Assembly: GCA_027886175.1 (NCBI GenBank)
Contig: JAJNNQ010000026.1
Span: forward strand, 20,366,001 to 20,430,000
DNA length: 64,000 bases
Direction of reading: 5' to 3'
Source: Phylloscopus collybita
Lineage: Eukaryota; Chordata; Aves; Passeriformes; Phylloscopidae
How positions within the stretch are numbered: position 1 is the first letter of the stretch; each line of letters begins with the position of its first letter. Shown piece by piece: positions 24,796 to 36,515 of the stretch. The notes under the pieces are model-generated. The model was not told the DNA's origin. It saw only the letters and a list, made by a program, of their open reading frames with translations, and did no database searches. The translations under genes were made by a program, and so were the position numbers.

Positions 24796-27700
24796 TTCTG
24801 ACAAAGATGATAAGCACCTTTACTTTTTTCCCATTTTTTTACGTTGTAAAAATAGTTTGCAAAGAAAAATAGAAAAAATTCTCGGGTTTGAAATTAAAAT
24901 AAAACAGAGGCTGTGGTGTATTTTTTCTTTGTCTCCTTTATCTGTTCTGACAGAAATTGTGTTCTGTACAGTGACAAATTAAAATATAGGTCATACTAAG
25001 TAGGTCCTTATCTAAATGGAAAGGACAATGTCTCTGCAATACAAAAAAAGACAAAAACACTTTTGGCAAAAATGTACCGCCTCCCCAAGCAAAAATGGAT
25101 GTGTTGAGATGTCAAGACCACACACAGTTTAAGTAGTGCTGTGGTATTGATCTTCCCAAATGTCTGTGGCTTGTGCCAGCTATTCCTATCTCTGCTAAAC
25201 TTGGCTTTACCCTCTTGAATTCACTCCTTCCCACCTTTATTTGCACTTGTCAGTGAGAGAAACAGTAGCAGACAGAAGGAAATTGTTTGTGTCATCTATA
25301 TCAGAGCTGAGCTCAAGCTCATTTGTATTCTCAGTTAGGTACTTAATGGGCACTTGAACTTGAGGTGTCATGGCTCTCTCAGTGAGAGTCCTGTGGTGAT
25401 ACCTACAGTTCAGTTCTCTCTGTTCTTTTGTTTCTTTGTGAATGAATCTACAACAGCATCAAAATGTCAGTTGCTGAAGCTATGCAATACCAGGAGGGGT
25501 TTTTCATTTCTGCCACTGGACACAATAAGAAATACACATCAATATAATCAGGATTTTTAGTGACCCAAATCCAGCTCCACTACCCCAGATCAATGCATTC
25601 ATTTCAGAAAGGCTAGAAAACACCTTAAAGAGAAAACAAAGGGAAGATACTAAGTGCTAAATGTTCAGCACAGTACATGGCAATTAACTTAGCCATGTAG
25701 CTCCCATTACTGTTAATAGGAATCAGATGGCTAGATCCCTGTGCTAAAAATGAAGTTTAAATAGATATCTGCATGTGTGCCAAGCACAAACAATCAAGGT
25801 ACCAAAAAAATCTCGGTGAGGAGGATACAAACACTGAAGACATGGAAGGAATCTAGGAAGGTTACAGAAAGACTTATGAAACTGGGGCAAAATTGTACTA
25901 TGAGATCATTTACTGGAAGTAGTTTTCTCACAAATTGGATAAGGTTTTAAAGAACAAAGTATGCACTAGCTGAGAATGGAACTCTTCAAAGGCAGGGGAA
26001 CAGCTGTGCTTATGCAGAAGACACCAGAAGAATGGGGCCAGGCTGCAACAGGACCACACAGGAGTACACAGCCTTGACTTGCTGCCTAGGAAGCCCCACA
26101 AAGACACTTAGTGGTGGGACTGAAAACGGCGTGGCTGTAGCTGCTGAATTTATAACTGATTCACAGGCCCAGCTTATGAGCCTAAACTCCCCCAGAAGAC
26201 AGGGATAATACAAGAGCTACTTACTCCCTGTAGAAGCACATGAAAAATATATACTGAAACATATACTCTTCTCATTAAAATTTCAGAATATAGATGAGAC
26301 ATTCAAAACAAAGTCCTGAAATAACTGAATTTTTAAAATTCAAACCAATATTTTGTTTGACATATTCTTTGTACATAAATATAAAAATTAAGATGATAAA
26401 GAGATACATTTTTTTTTTTGGAGGTCAGCTCTGCTGAAACAAGGGATATCAAATCTACAGTCTGGAATTATATTAATATTGTTGATAATTCGTTATGTAC
26501 AATTGTTATTTAAACTATATTGTATTAATTTTCATATAATAATTAAGGGCAAATCAAGGTATTTACATTACTAGATGGCATCAAATAATGAAACAAGGCT
26601 CAGGGTCTAAAGAATAGGGATTACTTAGTTGCCATGACAAAGTGAGAAATCCATGCCCAAGTCTGGACATTTATTGACTCAGATACACAAAGGGAAAAGA
26701 ATCAAAACAAAATAAAGAGTCTTCTGAAACTAAAATAGAGTTCTGCACGAAGGAAAAAGAATAATCAAACTGTATCAAAACGCTTTTTTCAGAGAGGATT
26801 TTGGATACACTCTCTGTCTAGTAATCTTTCTTCATCAGGATGAAAGAGTTAGTTCTGTTGTTCAGGTATGAGCTGTGAATGATAGTTTCTTTTCCTGCCT
26901 TTGAAAAAACAGGCAGACATGGTTACAAAAGGAAAAAAAGATACACAAAGGTGAAGGAAATATGGCTTTTATTGATGTTCTCAGGCCTCATGGCAGCTGT
27001 CAAGTTACAGACAGACAATTCTGGGCTGCCAAAGACAGCTGGGATGCTCTTACCCTGAACTTTATCTTGCTGTTATCATCAGAGTAGGCTGATCAGGGTA
27101 CTGTCCTTTCCTAGCCAGACTCCTCCCCAGACCACTTTTTCTTGCCTTTGGGATGCCATGAAAGGGTAGAAGGGATATTGGCTCACTTAGAGGCATCTCA
27201 GCATAAGCATGGGGCAAAGTCTGTTCCAATGCTGTGGCATATTCAGCACCTGCTCTACACCTCCTCTGAAATCACCCCTGTGTTCATTGGCTTGTGCTCA
27301 GACACAGCTCCAGTGATGAGGCCAAGCCTTTCATGAACACAGGTGCTGCTTTTATACCAGTAGATTAAACAGGTTACTGACAAATGCCAAGACACAGCAC
27401 AAGTACATATTCCTTTCCCCCCCAAAATGAGGTGAGCACCCCTGTACTGCTTTTTTGGGACAGGGCCTGTGTTACCCCTCAGCTATGTCCAGATATTGCC
27501 AGTGAGAGCACAGGCCAGAGAGAGTCCTGCCACACCACTTCTGCTGATGTGACAGCAACACCCCAGCTGTACCTGGCCTGGTTTGGCTTACTAGAACAGG
27601 CAAGAACAAAGAGACTGGTTGAGGGATCTGATCTGGAGAATTACAGGCTGGATTGCACATGCTGGCTGCACACCAGAGGTTGCAAGGCAGCCACTCCTCA

Positions 27701-29005
27701 GGACCTTGCTGTAAGCCCTTGAGCTCCTTTGGTCACCACTGCCAGAAGATTTAATAAAGAAGGATTTTGTTACAGCTCTGAATTCAGCATGGTACTAAGC
27801 TGGCTGTATAGTGAAGCAGTACCTCTGAAGACAGATATCCAAATATCAAGATCTATAAAGGACTTCAGTGTGGTGAAACTGAGCCACGATTTATGGTGAA
27901 GGTGCTTGGTCTGTTCTTTCCAAGACATCAGGATTGGCCTCCCAGGAGCACATACTCAGCATCAAATCAGTATACTTCTTTCTTTACCCTCTTTTCTGGC
28001 TCTGGAAACTCTACATTAATTTCACCCCTGTGAAAGACCAAGACACTGTTAAGAGTGCAGGATATGCAGTTTTAAACTCAGATGTCACACCTTCTAGGGC
28101 AGGTGCTGTGTAGAAAGTACACAGCTCTTTCTCTGTCTGGGTCTCTGAAGAGAGGAAAGGAGCTGGTGAACCACCACAAAGGGATGAAGTAGTACCACAG
28201 AGTAGAAGGATGCTTTTGTGTTACATAAGTGCTAAATTCTGGGATACAGGTAATTTTATGGGAAAAGTGGGATTTAGGCCACCATTTTCCTTTCTGAACA
28301 TTCACTTCTGACTAGCTTTGGTTTCCTCCCAGTCACTGTGTCCATTTTCTCCATTTGTTGCACAGGGCCATGGGCGCTTATGGGCTCTGTGTACTCCACT
28401 CCTAAAACTGCAAGTCTTGCTAACCCTGCAAGGCCCGTGCTTCTTTGTGCATTTGGGCCTGACTGTCCTTGCCTCCAGTTACCTCTCAACTGAACAGCAA
28501 AAGCCATTTAACAGACCAGTGAGCTTGGTCCTTTCAAGTCAGTCGGAAATGAGTTGCCCTCAGAAACCATTCTTCCCTTTTGTCCTCTCATCAGGATTTT
28601 GCAGTTATCCTTTTTCAGTCCTAACTGTGGCTATTTAGAACTTGAGTCTTTTGTACTGATATGTCACTGCCACAGAAGTGGGCAGATTTGATTATCTTTC
28701 TGATCCTTGTGAGTAATCTCATTTCAAACTTTGACCTCCCACAGGCACCTGCTCCTTTTGACATCAAAGTCAGCTCTTTATCACGGAAGTAGCTTAGCCT
28801 TATGGCAAAATTATCGATTGCAGATGACTTATATGCTTTCCCTGCTGTGCTTTATCAAAAGCTGATCCACTCTTTTGTTGCTCCTTTTGAAAATTAGGTT
28901 GAATTTGTTACTGTCTCAAGTAGCTGGCTCTATGCTGGTTTATAACTTCTCAGGAATTGTCTCCATCTCTCTTGTTTTTGCATGTCCAGCTTTCCTTCCT
29001 TACAC

Positions 29006-29043
29006 TCTGCACCACTATTGCTCATCTGCACCACTATTGCACA
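29006..29043. repeat. 19-bp tandem duplication
   Basis: The unit tctgcaccactattgctca is followed directly by a copy with one difference (caca for ctca at its end). It is a local duplication. Confidence 0.9.
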
Positions 29044-29366
29044 TTGCCCAGGATCCCCCTCTTACATTCAAACTTTGTGGCAGGGTGCAACTTCTGCCCA
29101 CCATAAGTCTCTGTACTCAGCAGACCTTCTCTCTGGAAAACAGCCCTCCTGTGGGAGAACAGGCAAGGTCTCCCTCTAAACCTGGGCAAGCCACTGGCTT
29201 TACTTCCTTTCTCATTCTCTTTCATTTCTTTTGGATGCACCACAGGGCTGAATGCATCTCACCACCTGTATGAGCTGTCACTGGTGACACAGACATCCAC
29301 TGCTGTATCCAGTGGCTCGTGTGATAATATTCCATTGCCATACACACAAACCTCTCCTAGAAGGCT

Positions 29367-29390
29367 CAAATTATCTTAAACGATAATTTG
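29367..29390. repeat. 9-bp perfect inverted repeat
   Basis: caaattatc and gataatttg are separated by the six-base loop ttaaac. The stem is AT-rich. It is seen directly, and no function is evident. Confidence 0.85.
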
Positions 29391-31468
29391 TCACAATTGA
29401 CAAGCTCACATTTTTTAGACAATAGGTCTAATTCATCTGGCTGTGGTCAGTTCCCTTTCCTAGTAGAATTTTCTTCTATTTTGGCCAGAATCCAATCATT
29501 GTTTTCTGGGGCTAATGATGCATTGAATGAATGTATCTGTTTACCAATGCCAGCCTCTTCTATCAAATAAAATTACTTTTGCTACCTTCATGTACTCAAC
29601 AATTTTCTTAGACTTTTCCTAAAAGGGTAATGACAAGTTTGATACTGTAAGCCAAAAATGAAATAACTACCTTATGTTCTAACTTCAAGATCTTATTTTA
29701 AGTAGTCTGTTCTTCTAGTCTTAAGAAATTGCTCCTGACAGCCTTTCCCCTTCAGTGCTTTATTCCATTTAATTTCACTTACAACATTCTGTCTGCTTCC
29801 AAAGTATCAGGGAGTAAGTGACCATTGGACATAGACTCTTCAAATCAAGGTTGAGCTGCACAGCACAACACAGGGAAAAGAAGCCTGGCAACATTTTCTG
29901 TCCCTTTATATAAAAGGGCTCAACATGGTGCTTCCCCAGAATTAACTCAAGCCCACATCTCAATTAGAATTTTTCTCCAGTTGTAGGATTGGCATGGCTT
30001 TATAGGGATGGCTGATGACATTGCACAGGATGAAATGTGAGCTGTGGGAACATGAAGCTTCAGTTTGTACATCTGGCAAATCAGAACTCCATAGGAAGAA
30101 CTGCCTGCCCAGCAAGTGTCACCTGCTGAGAGTGATACTGCAAACCATGGCCCCAGACTCCCTTAAGTCTGGCTATGACTACTTAATTTAGTGCCTTCAT
30201 TATCATCTGCATTTGTTGTCAGAATGTGGAGTTAATAGCTATTACTGCTTTGACTGTTTTTCTTCTTTTTGTAAAAATGCTGATGATATGATGTTACAAC
30301 AATTGAGAATGCTGAAGTTTTAAAGACTAGAGTTTAGCTGAACAAAAGCTTTCAAGTTTTGTTTTGTTTTTTTAATAAGTCATGATTCTTATGCTCAAAG
30401 GCATATAAAAATAAAATAGCATACTAATAAAAAATGGAAACATTCTTACTATCTCAAATCCCATAAAGCACATGTATAGACGCCTGCATTAAACTACAAA
30501 GTACCTCCTTATTTGAAGAAATAAGAGACATGTTGAAGGACTTTTTAGCTAAGACTGATATCTATGAGAAATTAAGATATAAAAAAGCTAACATTTACAT
30601 GTATTTATTTATAGAAATAAGAAGGAAAGTGTAAAGACACATATGTGCACATTACTCTGAATCTTTCCTCACTGCTCATAATGTGCTACTTGTCTTCACT
30701 GAACAAAAGTTCTGTCAGAACAGAGTCCCTATCTACATACAAATACAGCACTCTGAACACTGTGACAACCATTTGGTGGTATTTATGTCTCTGATAGATG
30801 ACAAATGTAACAAACTGAACACCATTGACAGGAAATACTGCTTCCAAAACCTGGAAAATTAAAAAAAAATTCAATTTCAAGACAGATATTGAGAATAGAT
30901 TTTGAATCTATCAACACATTAAATGATTTGTGACACTATTCCAAACATGCTCTCTTTTTTTTGGTTAAAATTCTGTAATTTTTTTCCTTCTCTTTTGAAA
31001 TTTTAGCAATATAAATAACCCAGGCAGAAGACACAACCATCCCACTGGGATCAGCTTCCAAGGGTTATGCTATTATCATATTCTGACATTTAATACGACA
31101 CACATAATTTGAGACCATTACAATTCTGGGTCAAATCCAAAACTGATTTACGAGAGGAAAAGTTAGGCTCTTTATACATAATTGCACCCTCAGGAATAAA
31201 ACAAAGCATAATAAGGTGATAAGGTGTAAATGAGACTGAAATATATGTTCACCTTTCGGGTTCTTTACAGCTTCAAAGCAAAGCCCATTGAAAATAAGGG
31301 AAATTTTACTGAATTTGGTGGCATTTGGATTCAAAATGATCATAAAATACTATCTACATTATTTGAATGGAATCAATTGCATCTAGGAAAAATAAGGAAT
31401 CCTAATTTTTTTTAAATTATCCTACTACATACACACTGATAAATCTGACAAAATGATGAGGTGACAGA

Positions 31469-31499
31469 TTTTTTTCTCTTCCTCCCTCCAGGTAAGAAG
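31469..31499 (+). promoter_or_regulatory. recursive-splice-like AG|GTAAGA junction
   Basis: An uninterrupted run of 21 pyrimidines (31469-31489) is followed by AG at 31490-31491 and directly by GTAAGAAG. This is a strong 3' splice-site-like sequence abutting a strong 5' splice-site-like sequence with no exon between. It matches the form of recursive splice sites in long vertebrate introns. The call is inference: it would require that this window lies inside a plus-strand intron, which the sequence does not prove. A chance motif or a decoy acceptor is the alternative. Confidence 0.3.
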
Positions 31500-34400
31500 T
31501 TAAGTATAACAGTCATTAACAGTCTTCAATCAGGCACTTGATGGATTTGGGGGTAGATACATCCATTTGTATAATTTCCTTTTCCCTTCGGATTTTTTTC
31601 CTCTGGCCAACTATACTGAAAATGATCAGCTCACACTTCAGTTTTCTTTGTGACATAAAAATCCAGGCACAACCTGCCAAAGCCTAAAAATCCTATCTTT
31701 GGTGGTGTCTATTAAGAGGTACCTCGAAAGCACTCTGAGAGTTTAACATCCATCAGTAGCAATCACCACCAGTACTGCTGTTCCCACTGGTGCAGACACG
31801 GACAGGTGATGCCACCATAGCCAGAGCAGTGGCCTGATCAACACATGCTGACAGCACACCTGTGGTCTCACGCCCATACTGTGTTGTTGGTCATGCTGGA
31901 TCACAAAACCCAGAAGACACTGACAATTTTAGTTAAAATCTTCATATTTCTACCAATTTTCAAAGGTCTCCATACAGTGCTGGTCTACCTCATCCAGATC
32001 TGCCATTTGGAGACGGGAAAAGTGAAGTGTCCTGCCTGCAGAACACCTTCCAGGTTTGCAAATGACCTCAAACTGATTGGTTGCCAAGGGTAGATAGCTA
32101 AGCGGAGGGTAGCCCCTATAAAACATGTGGTCTCATAAGACAGATCCAGGTGTTTTCTTGAGGCCCAGAGAGTGGGCAGAGATGTGATGGCTCATTCCCA
32201 CCACTTACAGCCACCATCTCTTAGTCAGGGAACTGCTGAGTCCTCTATGGTAGGACTGGAAGAGAAGCAGTAAGTAATAAAAAGGTTCTTGTGTCTGTGT
32301 GTAAAACACGGTAGGAGCCAAGAGCAGGATAACATTTACAGACAACACTCTCAGGATAAAGTAGCTCTCAGTTCCCAGTCTTGCAGAGTGCCATTTGACA
32401 TCTGCTTTCAGCAAGGCTTTGGTCGCTCAGCATGAGGTAGCTGATCTCTGCCTTTGGGCATTTCTTCATGGTGCAGCAGATCACAATGCACGCTGCTGAG
32501 GCACTGAAGTTAAGAGTGCTCAGAAAGCTAAAAAAAAAAAAGCAGGACAGTCCAAGTCACAGAGTTATCAGAGACTTGGCTGACCTATGCCTTTGAGCCA
32601 GTACCTCTGCTCTGTGCTATGTGATCAACACTAACTCTACTGAACAAATGTAGCTGTGCCCTACTCAGTTTGTAAACACTATTGCAAAAAAAAGTGATAT
32701 AACACATTTTCATGTTTTATGTTGTTTCAGTTGGATAGCATTTAATTGCCATTATTCTTGTAACTGGGAAAAAGAGATTTCTATATAATATTACAGAAGA
32801 ATTAGAGCATATGAATGAGGGGCGTATTATGTGTTATCTATGTTTGTTATAGATATATATATACAAAATCTAATTGTCATGAGAGTTGGGTCTAAGACTT
32901 TTAACCTATTCCTTCTGCCTTGGTTTTCCTCGTGAGAGAATTTTCCCTTTTGGAGATGGAATAATGATTAACCTTCAGAAATGCACTCTTTTTGAACAAA
33001 AGTTCAAAAAACTGTGGTTTAAACATTCTCAGAGCCCTTGAAGCCGAATAACTGATTCATTCTGGCATTTTCATCATCTTTGAAAACTCTAATGAATGCT
33101 TTAATAAAATAAAAGTCTTATGTTAGCATTTATTTTATCTAAGTGCCTTGAGAGTGGGAATTAGTGACTTCCATTTTATCACTCAACCTTTTCCTTAATT
33201 CAATTCCCATGTTTGTCAGCAGCATTGAGCCTCCTTATATTGGCATGAGATTCTGGCTTTTTACAAAATTATTCTGTGATATAATAGAGTTGCCAAGGTT
33301 TTGCACCTATTTTAAATCGTTTGTGACCCTTCCTTTCCTTGCCCTGAAAATACATGGTTATCCCAACCTAGCCATTTTATCTGAAGAGCAGCACAGCTCT
33401 CTGGGATGCAACACTTCCCACAGGTGCTTTCCTCCCTTTTTTTGCAAAAGATATCATTACAAAGGCCTCCTCTTCTGTGGAACTTGCACTGCTACTGGAG
33501 AGTAACCCGGAAGATTTGCTTGAAAATTCTGATTTAAATTTATGCTTTTATAACACCAGATATATTCTGAAAATTATATTATTTAAATAGTGCATGTGTG
33601 TGCACGTATATGTACATTTCTTTTGTCATTTGGTGTTTACTCTGCAAGAAAACAAGTGAAGCTAATCTAGTTCAGCAGCTCCTGTGCCTGGTTCTCAGGC
33701 TGAACTCTCTGCAAATGGAGCCAAATCAAACATCTCACGGACACCGAATGCTCACTAAGTTGACTAAGGAGGATTTAAGAGTGCATTTTAGGGGAGTTAT
33801 CAGCTAGCCTTCCTTAGTTGGCCTCCTTAGCAGTCCATAATCCAATATTCTGCCTTTGATAGGAGTCTTCAGTCTTTATTTTATTGGCAAACATAAAACT
33901 CCCTAATTCTCCCATATGATTTCAGGATCACAGGAATCCCAGATCCTCCATTCTCTCTCCTTTGACTAAATGTTTTATAAGGAATTTTAATTTTCGAAGA
34001 GCAATCAGCAAACAGGCCACAAATTCCTTTTAAATATTGGCTGCGAAAGTGCACATGGATTCCTTGCATGTACACATATAGGCACATATGCTGCAGCATT
34101 ACAAATCTGTGGCATATATTTTTCCAATTTTACCTCTCTATCCTTAGTCTGCAGGGATTAGGAAAAGAATTGAGGAGAAAAATTAGTCTAGTATATGTGG
34201 CAATCTGCATCTACATTCCTCTAATAAAATTTGAGTCTTTAAGAAATAGGCTATTAAGTTTCATCTCCCTGCAATATTTTTGCTCATTATTTATTATTAT
34301 AGGCTGAATTTCCTTAAGGAGCCTAAAAGATTTTGCTGTCAAAATGTCAATTAAATTAAGAAAAATGTTTGCACCTAATGTTAGCGATTTCTCTTAAAAA

Positions 34401-35290
34401 TTTTGTTCTTCATACATAATAAATAAGACACTATTAACTATTGCTGCCTAACATCACTGTTTGATTTCCCAGAGGAGCATGATGACAGAACTGACTCTCC
34501 TCTTAGGGTGACTTTCAAAAAAGGAGACAAGGTTAGTGACCCTACCTGAGTGTGTGAGTTTAGACACTTAAGAGGCAAGTTAGATAAAAGTTTGTTAAAT
34601 GAAAAATGGATGGCCTTTTTCCTTAAAGACTGGAATGCATTCCCCTTGATGAGAAAGGAAATTGTGATGGGAATCTGGGACATCCTGAAATCTTAATACA
34701 GGAATAGGGCTCCTGAGTAGCAACTCATAGCAAGCCAGAACTGAGCAGTAGCTCACTGCTTATTAAAGTGTTAGTGGAGTATTGAATTCTAGGAGCAGAA
34801 ATTACTCATTTTTTGGACATAATTTCTTTCTTTTCAGGCAGCTACTGACCCTGAATTTCCACTTGTATGAGTTTTGGATTTGCTTGCTGAGTGGGACAGC
34901 ACTGGAGTCCTCTATTTCCCTAATTTGTGGATTTGGGTTCAGTGATTTCAGTTATGTGTTTCTTTGCTTATTTGCTTTGATTCACCTCAAAGTGTGATTC
35001 CCTTTGGGGTTTCTTGACTCCTGTCAGCTGAAAAAACTGTAGCCCTGGTCTCTTGCTGTAACCCAGGTACAGATAAAGTGTTGCTTCCCAAAGCTAGTAC
35101 ACCTACAGATGCCACACTTGCCTCTTCCAGAATGAAATTGTAAAAGGCAAAATTAAGATTCAATTTGCATTTCTCAAAATTATTTCTCAAAGAGCAATGT
35201 AATTTTGGATTCAGAGGTTTGGGCTTGGTTTTTTATCCTTTCTGCTCTGTACTGGCTCAAGCTATCTGGAAATGGAAATAGGAAACAAGG
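31500..35290. other. unique AT-rich DNA, no gene recognised
   Basis: No exon, RNA gene or transposon was recognised. The open frames (longest 113 codons at 33164-33505) have no family features. Confidence 0.5.
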
Positions 35291-35295
35291 AGGTG

Positions 35296-35438
35296 GTTCT
35301 GGTTTGTTGTTTTCTGGTTGGTTTTTTGGTGGTTTTTTGGGGGGTTTTGTTGGTTGGGGTTTTTTTTGGTTTTTTGGTTTTTTGGTGGTTTTTTGTTTGT
35401 TTTGTTTGTTTGTTTGTTTGTTTTGTGGTTTTTTTGGT
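35296..35438. repeat. G/T-rich low-complexity tract
   Basis: The plus strand is almost purely T with runs of two to six G (ggttttttggtgg-like units), ending in a TTTG/TTTGT microsatellite around 35394-35425. The complementary strand is A/C only. Open frames across it, rich in Gly, Phe and Trp on the plus strand and Lys and Thr on the minus strand, are composition artefacts. The clustered GG pairs and the GGGG and GGGGGG runs could in principle fold into G-quadruplexes on the plus strand. Confidence 0.9.
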
Positions 35439-35444
35439 AGACTC

Positions 35445-36354
35445 TGCTGTGCTGGCAGATTTTCTCACCTTATCAAGTAATCTATTCTTACAGGTATGCA
35501 GACTTTCATAAATTTTCTCTACGTAAAGTGAAAGGGCTCATTAGTTAATTGAGTCCTGCCTCTTAGTTTGAGGAAAGAATAAAAAAAAACTTCAAATAAG
35601 CAAGCACTTTTGGACAGGAAAAAGGTGAAAAGGAATTTTTGAAGTATTTCAGACTGGCTCCAAAAACAAAAGCTATATAAACCAAAGTGTTTTCTGATTT
35701 AACATAGAAAATAGGAATTGGAAATCTGTTGAGTAAATAAATGAAAAATAGAATCTTACATCTGTAGTCTACCCATCTGTTGCCCTGTCTCCAGCTGCAG
35801 CCACCTCTGATGTTTCTGAACAACATGGAAAAAAAAATAAAGGCAAACGAAGACATGAGCCCTGAGAATACATCTGCCCAGTGCATAGAGGAAATCTTTT
35901 CTCTTCACTGATCCCCTGAAGTCTTGATAAATTTTGGTTGCAGTGGTTGTCTTAACACAGAGTTCCAGGTGTTATGGGTACTCTTGGGGTTCTGCATAAT
36001 TTATTATCCTTTCCCTGGTCCACAGAAAGAAGACAGGAATAAAGGATTCATACATAAGCATTAAGATCAAAGTACCAAAACAACAATTCCTCTTAAGTCC
36101 CTGGACCTACTGGACACAGAATTTGGCCCAGAGGTAGATTAAATTATATCTCATAGGAGGATTTAATTATGTATATCTTTAAAGATCTAAATCCATGTTG
36201 AGTCGTCCCTGTCCTGTTCCCCCTCTAGCCCTTTTAGGAGACTGTTACTTTGTTTAATTATCCTCTCTGCTAGCAAGGTATGACTAACTTCAAGGCCTAA
36301 TTTTTCTAAGTCTGCAATAGATCTTTGTCAACAAGCTCAAAAACACCCTGCTAT
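35445..36354. other. unique DNA, no gene recognised
   Basis: No coding or RNA feature was recognised between the G/T-rich tract and the ancient CR1 remnant. The part nearest the CR1 remnant could include further unrecognisable CR1 sequence. Confidence 0.45.
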
Positions 36355-36515
36355 TGGATCTCTTTCCCATGTGTAAGCACCTAGACATGATCAATCCACC
36401 TCTCCGTCTACTCTCAGATAAGCTGAAGAGGCTGAACTCTTTAAGCCTCACGTAGCACAACTTGTTTTCCAGCTGCCAGATCAAACCTCCCAAACCTTTC
36501 ATCTCTGGCACTGTT
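36355..36515 (-). mobile_element. ancient CR1 LINE remnant
   Basis: The plus strand resembles the reverse complement of old amniote CR1 copies: tttcccatgtgtaagcacct, gatcaatccacctctcc, agataagctgaagaggctga, actctttaagcctcac and ttttccagctgccagatca. The minus-strand translation retains RLKEFSLFSLSESRRRGGLI, the diverged counterpart of the [20 protein letters not shown] peptide in the CR1 at 3879-4172. No CR1 tail is recognisable at its left end. It is much more diverged than the other copies, so it probably predates them considerably. Confidence 0.7.

Larger units (their letters stand above)
23007..31468. other. unique DNA, no gene recognised
   Basis: About 8.5 kb contain no recognisable exon, RNA gene or transposon. 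The part from about 27000 to 29300 is less A+T-rich and holds several open frames of 60-132 codons, the longest at 28875-29273. Their translations show no domain, signal or repeat that would support a gene. Small structures are the AAAAT microsatellite, the 19-bp tandem duplication and a hairpin, all listed separately. Confidence 0.5.

Noticed and set aside
28875..29273. 132-codon plus-strand frame with hydrophobic N-terminus as a secreted or membrane protein
   Set aside because: The N-terminal Leu run is short, no conserved domain or cysteine pattern follows, and overlapping frames on the other strand are equally open. The local composition is less A+T-rich, which favours long chance frames.
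35205..35511. Gly/Phe/Trp-rich plus frames and Lys/Thr-rich minus frame
   Set aside because: They are translations of the G/T-rich low-complexity tract.
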